A stretch of DNA of 38,608 nt from Rhodocyclaceae bacterium. GTDB lineage: Bacteria; Pseudomonadota; Gammaproteobacteria; Burkholderiales; Rhodocyclaceae. A program made the translations under genes and the position numbers. Under the pieces are notes generated by a model. It saw nothing but the letters and a program-made list of their open reading frames with translations, made no database searches and had not been told where the DNA came from. Shown here in pieces: positions 8,710 to 16,427 of this stretch. The stretch is taken from assembly GCA_030824275.1 (NCBI GenBank), contig JAVBXY010000013.1, positions 1 to 38,608 of the forward strand. Reading direction: 5' to 3'. Within the stretch, counting starts at the first letter, position 1, and each line of letters opens with the position of its first letter.

Positions 8710-11700
8710 GCGCTGCGGACGGAGCGTCCGTCGCCGGCATTCCCAGCAAGCGTTCGAACTCAACCGCCGGTACCGGCCGGGCAAACAGGTAGCCCTGGCC
8801 AAAATCGCAGCCTGCCACCGCCAGCAGATCGCGCTGGGTGACGGTTTCGACACCTTCTGCGATCACCCGCATGCCCAGCTTGTGGGCCATCACGATCATG
8901 GCTTCGCAGATCGCCATGTCCTCGGATTCCGGTGCCAGATTACGGACGAAGGAACGGTCGATCTTGAGGTAGTCGATATCGAACTTCTTCAGGTAGGCGA
9001 GCGATGAATAGCCAGTGCCGAAATCGTCGAGGGATACCTGCATGCCCGCATCGCGGAAGCGGAGCAGTTTCTCGTTGATGGATGGGCTGGCATCGAGGAG
9101 CAGGCCCTCGGTGATCTCCACCACCATACTCTGCCCGGACAGGGACAATTCCGCGAGGTGATCGAACCAGGCATCGTGCCCCGCGTCCTCGGCCCGGAAC
9201 TGCACCGGCGATTTGTTCACGCTGATCTGAAACTTGGGATGATGAAGCGTGCGCCAGCGGGCTACCTGGCGGGCCGCCTCATAGAACACCCAGTTGCCGA
9301 TGTCGACGATGAGGCCGGTGTCTTCAGCGATGGGGATGAAGTCATCCGGCGGCACCAGTCCTCGCGTCGGATGATGCCAGCGGATCAGGGCCTCGGCCTT
9401 GCGGATGCTGCCATCGGCGAGATCCACAATGGGCTGGTAGTACAGTTCGAACTGTTCTTCCTGGATCGCAGTGCGCAAATCATTCGTCAGCCGCATGCGC
9501 GCCTGGGCGGCATCCTGCATTACCGAGGTGAAGTAGCTGTATCGGTTGCGCCCCCGTGCCTTGGCAGCATACATGGCCTGGTCGGCATTCTTCAGCAGGG
9601 CGTCCACGCTGCTCGCATCCTCAGGATAGACAGTAATGCCGATGCTGGCGGAGAGATAGGCCAGGTCATCTCCCAGCTGGAATGGCTCCCCCAAGCTTCG
9701 CAGAATGGTCTGGGCAACGCGCTCCACGCCGTCCGGATCATTGAACTCGCCGAGAATCACCATAAATTCGTCGCCTCCCATGCGCGCCACGGTGTCGGTA
9801 TCGCGCACGCAGCCGGTCAGCCGGCGGGCAGCCTCCTGTAGCAGCAGGTCGCCCATGTCATGCCCCAGCGTGTCGTTCACTTCCTTGAAGCGATCAAGGT
9901 CGATGAACATCAGCACTATGGGCAAGCCCGTCCGGTGAGCTTTTTTGAGTTCCTGGTCGAGGCGGTCGTGGAACATGCGGCGATTGGGCAGGCCGGTCTG
10001 GGGATCGAAGTTGGCCTGCTTCCAGATCAGTTCCTCGGACATCTTCTTCTGGGTGATGTCGTGGAACAGCGAAACACGCCGGAAGACGCTGCCATCGGCA
10101 TTGGTGATGGTGTTGATGCTGAGGGCCTCGGCGAAGATGCTGCCATCCCGATGCCGGTTCCAGATTTCGCCATGCCACTGGCCGGTGCTCAGCAGAGTCG
10201 CCCACATGCCCTGGTAAAAGGTCGCGTCGTGGCGACCCGATGCGAGAACACGAGGATTGCGTCCGAGCACATCCTCGACGGTATAGCCGGTCAATTCGGT
10301 AAAGGCCGGATTGATGGCGATGATGCGGTTGTCCGCATCCGTAACCAGCATGGCTTCGGCGCTGTGCTGGTACACCATGGCGGCCAGGCGCAGTTCATCG
10401 GCATTGCGGCTGCGCTCGATGGCAAGCCCGGCTAGTCCGGCATTCTGCTCGATCAAGCGGAGGTCGTCTTCGCTCGGTATCGAGGGCTTCCGATGATAGA
10501 TGGCGAAGCTGCCGAGCACCTTGCCATTACCGCCCCTTACCGGCTCGGACCAGCAGGAGCCAAGCCTGGCACGACGGGTCAGGTCGCGATAGGCCGCCCA
10601 GTAAGGATGGGTGGCCACATCGTCGACGATCACCCGCGCGCCCCGGTGGATGGCGGTTCCACAGGAACCAGCACCGTCGGCAATCTCGGCACCATCGATG
10701 GCCGTATTGTAGAAATCCGGCAGGCTGGGGGCCGCACCCGTACGCAGGTGCCGCCCATCCTCGTCCACCAGCAGGATGGAACAGAGCAGGGCTGGATTCT
10801 GCTCCTCGACGCCAAGCACGATGGCCTTCAGCACATCGGCCAGCGGGGTATCCCGCGACAGCATGTCGAGGACGCGGCCGTGCACGTTCTCCCGTTGCGC
10901 CAGGCCGTGAAAACTCTTGGCCAGGTCACCCACTTCGTCGTCCCGCTCCACCGGCAGCGGTGCCAGCATCTGCCCCGGCGCATGCTCGCGCAGCGTACGG
11001 GCCATTTCGTTCAGCGGCTTGGCCAGCACTTTCGCCAGCAGCAAGGCGATCAGCGTCGCCAGGGCGATGAAGCCAAGGGTCAGCTGCAACACGCCCCACT
11101 CCAGCTTGCGGCTCTCCGCCAGGACGGCATCCAGCGGCGTATATAGCCCCAGCATGACGAAACGCTTGCCATCAAGATCGAACGGCGTACGCACGAAGGC
11201 GGCCAGGGACGGCCCCGAAAACAGCGCATCGGCCGCCGATTCGAGCACGGTCTGGCCAACCTTGCCATCCAGCAGATTCTGGATGGCCGGCAGATCGTCC
11301 TGGATCAGGATCGGCCGTCCCTGATCGAATCCGAAGGCCTTGGCCGGGTCTGGATGGATCAGGTAGTCACCGCGCTGGTTGGCCAGCAATACCTTGACGT
11401 CGCGGGGGATGTCGTCGCTCAGCAACTTGAACATATCCTCGAGGTTTACGTCCACGACGAGGATGCCGAAGTGCGTATCACCCAGGGTATTCAGCGGCGT
11501 GGCAATCCGCAGCGTGGGTTTGCGGTAGCCGTAGTTCGCGCCCAATTCCTGGTTCAGACTGATGGGCGAGACGTAGTACTGTCCAGGCGCCAGGCGCAGC
11601 GTCTCGTAGAAATAGGGCACATGGTTCTTTTCCTGAAGTTCACTGCCCCGGATTGACTGGATGCCGATCTCCAGCCGATCCACACGGATCACTTCGCGAC

Positions 11701-12058
11701 CGAAATCGGCCGTGCCGATGAGACGGATCTGGGAATACTCGCTGCGCGTGGCCAGTAGACCGGCGAAGACATCTTCCAGTTGCCGAGTCCGCTCGCCTGT
11801 ACGAGCCGCCGCCGGGGAATTGACGATCTCGCGAAGCAGGGGCAATTCGGCGACGAAGCGGACATCCGCCGATATCTTGCCCAGGGATGCGCTGAAGTGA
11901 CGCGCCAGCACATGGGTAGAGGCCAGCAGCTTTTCCTGTGAGGCAGCAATCAGCAGATTGCGGCTTCGGTCATACACGTAATAGCCGGTCAGCGCTGTGG
12001 ACAACGCGCCCAGCAGGGCCAGCCAGAAACCGAGTTTGATACCGACGCTCAGGCGCAT
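8699..12058 (-). CDS. Membrane-bound Cache-HAMP-GAF-PAS-GGDEF-EAL cyclic-di-GMP enzyme (MbaA-like)
   Basis: This 1119-residue inner-membrane protein should make and/or break cyclic-di-GMP in response to a periplasmic signal. The order is membrane helix 9-29, a large periplasmic dCache-like domain 30-320, membrane helix about 323-345, HAMP about 346-395, GAF about 400-548, PAS about 555-670, GGDEF about 680-845 and EAL about 860-1105. The cyclase motif GGDEF is intact (761-765). The RxxD inhibitory site (R752-D755) sits five residues before it. The phosphodiesterase residues look intact: E889 of EAL, then EITEG, DDFGTG, KIDRSF and EGVE. Both activities are therefore possible. The gene lies 6 bases after a PotD-like binding protein gene on the same strand, the arrangement of nspS-mbaA. 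The GAF and PAS domains suggest additional cytoplasmic inputs. Confidence 0.92.
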   Translation of the reverse strand: MRLSVGIKLGFWLALLGALSTALTGYYVYDRSRNLLIAASQEKLLASTHVLARHFSASLGKISADVRFVAELPLLREIVNSPAAARTGERTRQLEDVFAGLLATRSEYSQIRLIGTADFGREVIRVDRLEIGIQSIRGSELQEKNHVPYFYETLRLAPGQYYVSPISLNQELGANYGYRKPTLRIATPLNTLGDTHFGILVVDVNLEDMFKLLSDDIPRDVKVLLANQRGDYLIHPDPAKAFGFDQGRPILIQDDLPAIQNLLDGKVGQTVLESAADALFSGPSLAAFVRTPFDLDGKRFVMLGLYTPLDAVLAESRKLEWGVLQLTLGFIALATLIALLLAKVLAKPLNEMARTLREHAPGQMLAPLPVERDDEVGDLAKSFHGLAQRENVHGRVLDMLSRDTPLADVLKAIVLGVEEQNPALLCSILLVDEDGRHLRTGAAPSLPDFYNTAIDGAEIADGAGSCGTAIHRGARVIVDDVATHPYWAAYRDLTRRARLGSCWSEPVRGGNGKVLGSFAIYHRKPSIPSEDDLRLIEQNAGLAGLAIERSRNADELRLAAMVYQHSAEAMLVTDADNRIIAINPAFTELTGYTVEDVLGRNPRVLASGRHDATFYQGMWATLLSTGQWHGEIWNRHRDGSIFAEALSINTITNADGSVFRRVSLFHDITQKKMSEELIWKQANFDPQTGLPNRRMFHDRLDQELKKAHRTGLPIVLMFIDLDRFKEVNDTLGHDMGDLLLQEAARRLTGCVRDTDTVARMGGDEFMVILGEFNDPDGVERVAQTILRSLGEPFQLGDDLAYLSASIGITVYPEDASSVDALLKNADQAMYAAKARGRNRYSYFTSVMQDAAQARMRLTNDLRTAIQEEQFELYYQPIVDLADGSIRKAEALIRWHHPTRGLVPPDDFIPIAEDTGLIVDIGNWVFYEAARQVARWRTLHHPKFQISVNKSPVQFRAEDAGHDAWFDHLAELSLSGQSMVVEITEGLLLDASPSINEKLLRFRDAGMQVSLDDFGTGYSSLAYLKKFDIDYLKIDRSFVRNLAPESEDMAICEAMIVMAHKLGMRVIAEGVETVTQRDLLAVAGCDFGQGYLFARPVPAVEFERLLGMPATDAPSAALRS

Positions 12059-12064
12059 GGAATC

Positions 12065-13114
12065 TTAAAAGGCTTCCACCGGCGCGCCGGACACGATGCG
12101 ATCCCACAGTTCCTTGCGGCGATCTGGATTTTCCAGCGGTTCCAGCCACAGCATCCGGTCAGAGGGCCGACTGTCGGGGAAGGGCGTGACGGTGTTGGCC
12201 AGACCATGCTCGGTCGTCAGCCGCTCGCTGACCGGCTTTTCCAGCAGGTAGTTGATCCAGCGCTCCGCCAGTTCGCGGTTGCGCACACCCTGCGACAGCG
12301 CCCAGCAATCCAGCCAGGCCATCGCCCCTTCACGGGGAATGACGTAGCCGATTTCCGCACCGGCATCGCGCAGTGCCTTCACCTGCTGCGAGCCATAGTT
12401 GGCGAACATCAGGGCCACGTCGTGCTTGCGGAACAACTCCACCGATTCCTCCACCGTGCTGTAGAAGCCGAGCAGGTTGCGCCGCAGCTTGACCAGTTCT
12501 CGTGCCGCCCGCTTCATGTCGCCGGGATCGATCCGGAACGGACTCTTCAGGCCCAGACGCTGGGCGGCGAGAGAAAAGTTGTGGTTGCTGGTGTTGAACA
12601 TCAGCACCCGCCCCCGATATTCCGGCGCCCACAGCACCGATACCGAATCGGGCGCGGTCTTCACCAGGCGGCGGTTGTAGATCAGGCCCATTTCGGCATA
12701 GGCATAGGGCACGGCGTGAGTCTGCTCCTTGCGTACGATGCCGCCGACCGCACGGTAGTCGCGAAAGCGCGGTAACTGGCCGGCGCGATTGGGAATGTTG
12801 CGCAAATCGAGGGGAATGCTGACGCCTTCGTCGATATAGCGCTGCAACTCGGCGGTATTCACGGCGAACACGTCGAAGTCGCGGCCCTTGTGCTGAAGCT
12901 TGCGCCACAGGTCGTCATCGGAGGTGGCGTAGGTCACCTCGACACGGACATCGAAACGCTTCTCGAATGCCGCCACCACGACCGGGTCAGCATAGCCTTC
13001 CCAGGCCAGCACCCGCAGTACCTCGCGCGCCGACGAGGGCAAGGCCACCAGAAAGCTGCCAAGGATCAGCCCAAAGCGGGCAATACGGAAAAGGACACGA
13101 AAAGTCTGAGTCAT
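12065..13114 (-). CDS. PotD/PotF-like periplasmic binding protein (NspS-like co-sensor)
   Basis: This 349-residue protein has a signal peptide (about 1-29, ending LPSSA) followed by a class-D substrate-binding fold. It resembles PotD/PotF polyamine-binding proteins. The opening EVLRVLAWEGY keeps the W-x-x-Y spacing of the PotD ligand pocket (W38, Y41). A late WLDCWAL segment places W267 and D269 where PotD uses Trp and Asp to hold an amine. No ABC permease or ATPase gene is nearby; instead a GGDEF-EAL sensor follows after 6 bases. A role as ligand-binding co-receptor is therefore more likely than uptake. The start at 13114 puts the signal peptide at the N-terminus. Longer in-frame starts exist (for example 13177, with an upstream GGAGGT), but they would give an over-long leader. 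The amine ligand is inferred. Confidence 0.82.
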   Translation of the reverse strand: MTQTFRVLFRIARFGLILGSFLVALPSSAREVLRVLAWEGYADPVVVAAFEKRFDVRVEVTYATSDDDLWRKLQHKGRDFDVFAVNTAELQRYIDEGVSIPLDLRNIPNRAGQLPRFRDYRAVGGIVRKEQTHAVPYAYAEMGLIYNRRLVKTAPDSVSVLWAPEYRGRVLMFNTSNHNFSLAAQRLGLKSPFRIDPGDMKRAARELVKLRRNLLGFYSTVEESVELFRKHDVALMFANYGSQQVKALRDAGAEIGYVIPREGAMAWLDCWALSQGVRNRELAERWINYLLEKPVSERLTTEHGLANTVTPFPDSRPSDRMLWLEPLENPDRRKELWDRIVSGAPVEAF

Positions 13115-13301
13115 GACAAACCCGGCACGGATCAGGCGAAAGAAATAGCGCCCGATAGCGGATGGCGCGTAGCTCATTGTGACACAGGCCACCTCCCGCC
13201 ACGGCTCACGGAAGCTCGCAATTGCCGATGGGGGCCGACCTTGGTGCAGCACTTTCCGCCGCCTCGCGGGCATCCTCGCCGTATCATCAGCACCGACTTT
13301 T

Positions 13302-13315
13302 TTGACACAGAACAA
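13302..13315 (+). promoter_or_regulatory. FNR/ANR-like half-symmetric box upstream of hoxF
   Basis: TTGAC-ACAG-AACAA resembles the FNR/CRP-family consensus TTGAT-N4-ATCAA, with four of five matches in each half. It overlaps the candidate -35 element. Anaerobic or redox control of a hydrogenase would be plausible, but chance matches of this quality are common. Confidence 0.25.
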
Positions 13316-13328
13316 ATCCCGGTAACAT
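13302..13328 (+). promoter_or_regulatory. Candidate sigma-70 promoter for the hox operon
   Basis: A perfect TTGACA (13302-13307) is followed after 15 bases by TAACAT (13323-13328), which matches four of six positions of TATAAT. The spacer is slightly short. The pair sits about 45 bases before the hoxF start. No -24/-12 (sigma-54) pattern was found nearby. Confidence 0.4.
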
Positions 13329-13371
13329 GCGGAGCGTACACTCCACCGCACTGCAACAAACCGGAGGCCCC

Positions 13372-15159
13372 ATGCCCGACCTGTCCGTGATCAACGCCGT
13401 GCTCGACCGTCATCATCACGACGGTACCCGCCTGATGCAAATCCTGCGGGAAACCCAGGAATCCCTCGGCTGGCTCTCTCCCGAAACACTGACCACCATC
13501 GCGGCGGACATCGGCTGGCCGCGTGCGAAGGTCGAAGGCACCGCCAGCTTCTACAGCTTCTTCCACACCCAGCCCAAGGGCCGCTACCGGGTGCTGTGGT
13601 CGGACAACATCACGGATCGCATGCTCGGCAACGCCGATCTCCTGGATCGCATGTGCAAGGCCTTGTGGCTGGAACCGGGACGCGTTTCCGAAGATGGGCT
13701 GGTCAGCGTCGACACCACCTCCTGCACCGGCATGTGCGACCAGGGCCCAGCCCTGCTGGTCAATTACCGCGCCGTTACCCGCATGACGCCCGAGCGTGTC
13801 GATGCCATGGTGGAGCTGATCCGCAAGGAGGTTCCCGTCGCCGACTGGCCCGCTGAATGGTTCACCGTCGAGGACAACATCCGCAAGAAGGGTCTGCTGC
13901 TCGACCATGGCCTGGTGCCCGGCGAGGCACTGGCCGCCGCGCTGGAGCGCGGGCCGGAGAAAATGCTGGCCGAGCTCAAGGCATCCAATCTGCGTGGCCG
14001 TGGCGGCGCCGGCTTCGGTACCGGCCTGAAGTGGGAAGCCTGTCGCAATGCCGAGGGCGAGGCCCATTACGTCGTCTGCAATGCCGACGAAGGCGAACCC
14101 GGCACCTTCAAGGACCGTGTGCTGCTGACCTACTACGCCGATCTCGTCTTCGAGGGCATGAGCATCGCCGGCCTCGTCGTCGGCGCCAAGAAAGGCCTGC
14201 TCTACCTGCGCGGCGAATATCGCTACCTGCTGGAGCCCCTGGAGTCGGCGCTGGCGGCACGGCGCGCAGCCAGGCTGCTCGGCGAGGGCATCCTCGGCAC
14301 CCCGTTCAGCTTCGACATCGAATTGCATTTCGGTGCCGGCGCCTACGTCTGCGGTGAGGAATCGGCGCTGATCGAATCCCTCGAAGGCAAGCCCGGCAAA
14401 CCGCGCATCCGCCCACCCTTCCCCGTCACCCATGGTTATCTGGACCAGCCGACGACGGTGAACAACGTCGAGACCCTGGCCGCCTCCTGTCTCATTGCCT
14501 GCCACGGCGGCGCCTGGTATGCCGGCCACGGCACGGCCAAGTCCGCCGGCAGCAAGATCATGTCGGTCTCTGGCGACTGCGCCCGGCCCGGCATCTACGA
14601 ATACGATTTCGGCGTCAGCATCGAGCAGATTCTGGCCGACTGTGGCGCCACGGATACGCAGGCAGTACAGGTGTCCGGCCCGTCCGGTGTCTGCGTCGCC
14701 GCCGATGAATTCCAGCGCAGGATCGGCTTCGAGGACCTCGCCACTGCCGGCGCTTTCATGGTCTTCAATTGCCAGCGCGACATGTTCGAAGTAGCGCGCA
14801 ACTTCGCTCATTTCTTCGCCCACGAGTCCTGCGGGTTCTGCACGCCCTGCCGCGTCGGCACCTCGGTGGTGGCCAAACTCATGGACAAGCTGGCGGAGAA
14901 CCACGGCAGCCCCTACGACATCGACGAGATGTTCAAGATGCACCGCCTGATGCAGGGCGCCAGCCATTGTGGCCTGGGCAACACGGCCTGCAATCCGCTG
15001 TTCGACACGCTCAACAAATTCCGCCCGGCTTACGAGCGGCGACTCAAGTCGCTGGAATACGAACCGGCCTTCGACCTCGACGCCGCCCTTTCCCAGGCCC
15101 GCCAGATGACCGGCCGCGACGATGCTGGCGCGCATTTGCAGAACAAGGAGTCCGCATGA
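13372..15159 (+). CDS. hoxF: NAD-linked [NiFe] hydrogenase diaphorase subunit HoxF
   Basis: HoxF moves electrons between the hydrogenase FeS chain and NAD(H) through FMN in the cytoplasm. The 595 residues combine a NuoE-like N-terminal domain (about 1-150) and a NuoF-like part. FMN/NADH-site motifs are GRGGAGFGTGLKW (from 209), NADEGEPGTFKDR (from 237) and GAGAYVCGEES (from 321). The [4Fe-4S] ligands are C487, C490, C493 and C533. In the NuoE-like domain only the second Cys pair (C118, C122) is present, so its [2Fe-2S] site looks incomplete. The start at 13372 has GGAGG 4 bases upstream; an ATG at 13327 would add 15 unconserved residues. The fused NuoE-like domain fits the Ralstonia/Cupriavidus-type group 3d enzyme. 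hoxU overlaps the end by 4 bases. Confidence 0.95.
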   Translation: MPDLSVINAVLDRHHHDGTRLMQILRETQESLGWLSPETLTTIAADIGWPRAKVEGTASFYSFFHTQPKGRYRVLWSDNITDRMLGNADLLDRMCKALWLEPGRVSEDGLVSVDTTSCTGMCDQGPALLVNYRAVTRMTPERVDAMVELIRKEVPVADWPAEWFTVEDNIRKKGLLLDHGLVPGEALAAALERGPEKMLAELKASNLRGRGGAGFGTGLKWEACRNAEGEAHYVVCNADEGEPGTFKDRVLLTYYADLVFEGMSIAGLVVGAKKGLLYLRGEYRYLLEPLESALAARRAARLLGEGILGTPFSFDIELHFGAGAYVCGEESALIESLEGKPGKPRIRPPFPVTHGYLDQPTTVNNVETLAASCLIACHGGAWYAGHGTAKSAGSKIMSVSGDCARPGIYEYDFGVSIEQILADCGATDTQAVQVSGPSGVCVAADEFQRRIGFEDLATAGAFMVFNCQRDMFEVARNFAHFFAHESCGFCTPCRVGTSVVAKLMDKLAENHGSPYDIDEMFKMHRLMQGASHCGLGNTACNPLFDTLNKFRPAYERRLKSLEYEPAFDLDAALSQARQMTGRDDAGAHLQNKESA

Positions 15160-15866
15160 GCGAGAACACATTCGTCCTCGATGGCGAGGAAATTCCCTTC
15201 ACACCGGGCCAGACCGTGATCCAGGCCGCCAAGGCTGCCGGCAAGTACATCCCGCACCTGTGCTGGCATCCTGACTTCCCCGCCCACGGTTCCTGCAAGC
15301 TGTGCACCGTCAAGGCCAACGGTCGCTTCGGCGCCAGTTGCACCATGGAAGCGCAGCCCGGCATGGAGATCGAGAACCGTACTCCGGAGCTGGACGACAA
15401 GCGCCGCACCCTGCTGCAACTGCTCTTCGTCGAAGGCAATCATTTCTGCCCGAGCTGCGAGAAGAGCGGCAACTGTGTGCTCCAGGCCACCGCCTACGAC
15501 CTGGGCATGATGACGCCGCATTTCGATCACTTCTTCCCCGACCGGCCGGTGGATGCTTCCCATCCGGACACGCTGCTCGACACCAATCGCTGCATCATGT
15601 GCGAACTGTGCGTGCGCGCCAGCCGTGACGTGGATCACAAGAACGTCTTCGCCCTGTCGGGACGCGGCATCAAGTCGCACCTGATCGTCAATGCCGAATC
15701 GGGCCGTCTCGCCGACACCGACTTTTCCGCCTCCGACCGCGCCGCCGAGGTCTGCCCGGTGGGCGTGATCCTGAAGAAGCGCGTCGGTTTCGCCGTACCC
15801 ATCGGCGAGCGGACCTACGACCCGGCGCCGATCAGCGTCGTATCCGTCGCCGAGGAGAAACTCTGA
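15156..15866 (+). CDS. hoxU: NAD-linked [NiFe] hydrogenase diaphorase subunit HoxU
   Basis: HoxU is the NuoG-like FeS subunit that connects the HoxHY hydrogenase module to HoxF. The 236 residues hold a ferredoxin-type [2Fe-2S] site (C36, C47, C50, C62), a His-Cys [4Fe-4S] site (H96, C98, C101, C107) and a further [4Fe-4S] site (C146, C149, C152, with C200 in EVCPVG). All ligands are present. The ATG at 15156 overlaps the hoxF stop as ATGA and has AAGGAG 5 bases upstream, inside hoxF. This start gives the normal HoxU N-terminus. An open frame extends further upstream but only as a shadow within hoxF. The stop shares one base with the hoxY start. Confidence 0.95.
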   Translation: MSENTFVLDGEEIPFTPGQTVIQAAKAAGKYIPHLCWHPDFPAHGSCKLCTVKANGRFGASCTMEAQPGMEIENRTPELDDKRRTLLQLLFVEGNHFCPSCEKSGNCVLQATAYDLGMMTPHFDHFFPDRPVDASHPDTLLDTNRCIMCELCVRASRDVDHKNVFALSGRGIKSHLIVNAESGRLADTDFSASDRAAEVCPVGVILKKRVGFAVPIGERTYDPAPISVVSVAEEKL

Positions 15867-16414
15867 TGGCCAAACTGAAAATCGCCACCACCTCGCTGGC
15901 CGGCTGCTTCGGCTGCCACATGAGCTTTCTCGACATCGACGAGCGCATCTTGCAGCTGGTCGAACTGATCGAATTCGACCGCTCGCCGCTGACCGACATC
16001 AAGCACTGCGGCCTGAATGGCCCGGTGGACGTCGGCATCATCGAAGGCGGTGTCTGCAATGCAGAGAACGTGCATGTGCTGCGCGAGTTCCGCAAGAACT
16101 GCAAAGTCCTTGTGGCGCTGGGCGCCTGCGCCGTGAACGGTGGCCTGCCGGCCCAGCGCAATCATCTCGACCTGCGCGACATTCTCGAAGAGGTCTACCA
16201 CACCAGCATCGGCCTCGCCGAAGGCAGCCAGATTCCCAACGACCCGGAGCTGCCCCTGCCGCTGAACAAGGTGCACCCGATCCACGAGGTGGTGAAGATC
16301 GACTACTTCCTGCCCGGCTGCCCGCCGTCCGGCGACGCGATCTGGAAATTCCTTACCGACCTGATCGCCGGCCGCACGCCGCATTTGACCCACGAACAGA
16401 TGCACTACGACTGA
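15866..16414 (+). CDS. hoxY: [NiFe] hydrogenase small subunit HoxY
   Basis: HoxY carries the FeS cluster nearest the [NiFe] centre and pairs with HoxH. The 182 residues match the short small subunits of group 3 hydrogenases, which lack a Tat signal and the extra C-terminal clusters, so the enzyme is cytoplasmic. Proximal cluster ligands are visible as C14 and C17 (AGCFGCHMSF), C88 (LGACAVNGG) and C152 (LPGCPPSG). The ATG overlaps the hoxU stop by one base, and GAGGAG lies 8 bases upstream. hoxH follows after 13 bases. Confidence 0.95.
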   Translation: MAKLKIATTSLAGCFGCHMSFLDIDERILQLVELIEFDRSPLTDIKHCGLNGPVDVGIIEGGVCNAENVHVLREFRKNCKVLVALGACAVNGGLPAQRNHLDLRDILEEVYHTSIGLAEGSQIPNDPELPLPLNKVHPIHEVVKIDYFLPGCPPSGDAIWKFLTDLIAGRTPHLTHEQMHYD

Positions 16415-16427
16415 CCGGGACACCATT

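Larger units (their letters stand above)
13115..13371. promoter_or_regulatory. Divergent intergenic region between the binding protein/GGDEF-EAL operon and hoxF
   Basis: This 257-base gap separates two outward-reading operons, so it should hold promoters for both. On the plus side a TTGACA/TAACAT pair is visible near hoxF. On the minus side no convincing promoter was recognised. No convincing protein-coding gene is seen, apart from N-terminal extensions of the two flanking frames. Confidence 0.6.

Noticed and set aside
13115..13351. N-terminal extension of the PotD-like protein up to 13351.
   Set aside because: It would place 79 mostly basic, unconserved residues before a good signal peptide, and it runs through the divergent promoter region.
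13174..15171. A 665-residue minus-strand open frame opposite hoxF.
   Set aside because: The plus strand encodes HoxF with all expected FeS, FMN and NADH motifs. The minus product is low-complexity in appearance with no family pattern.
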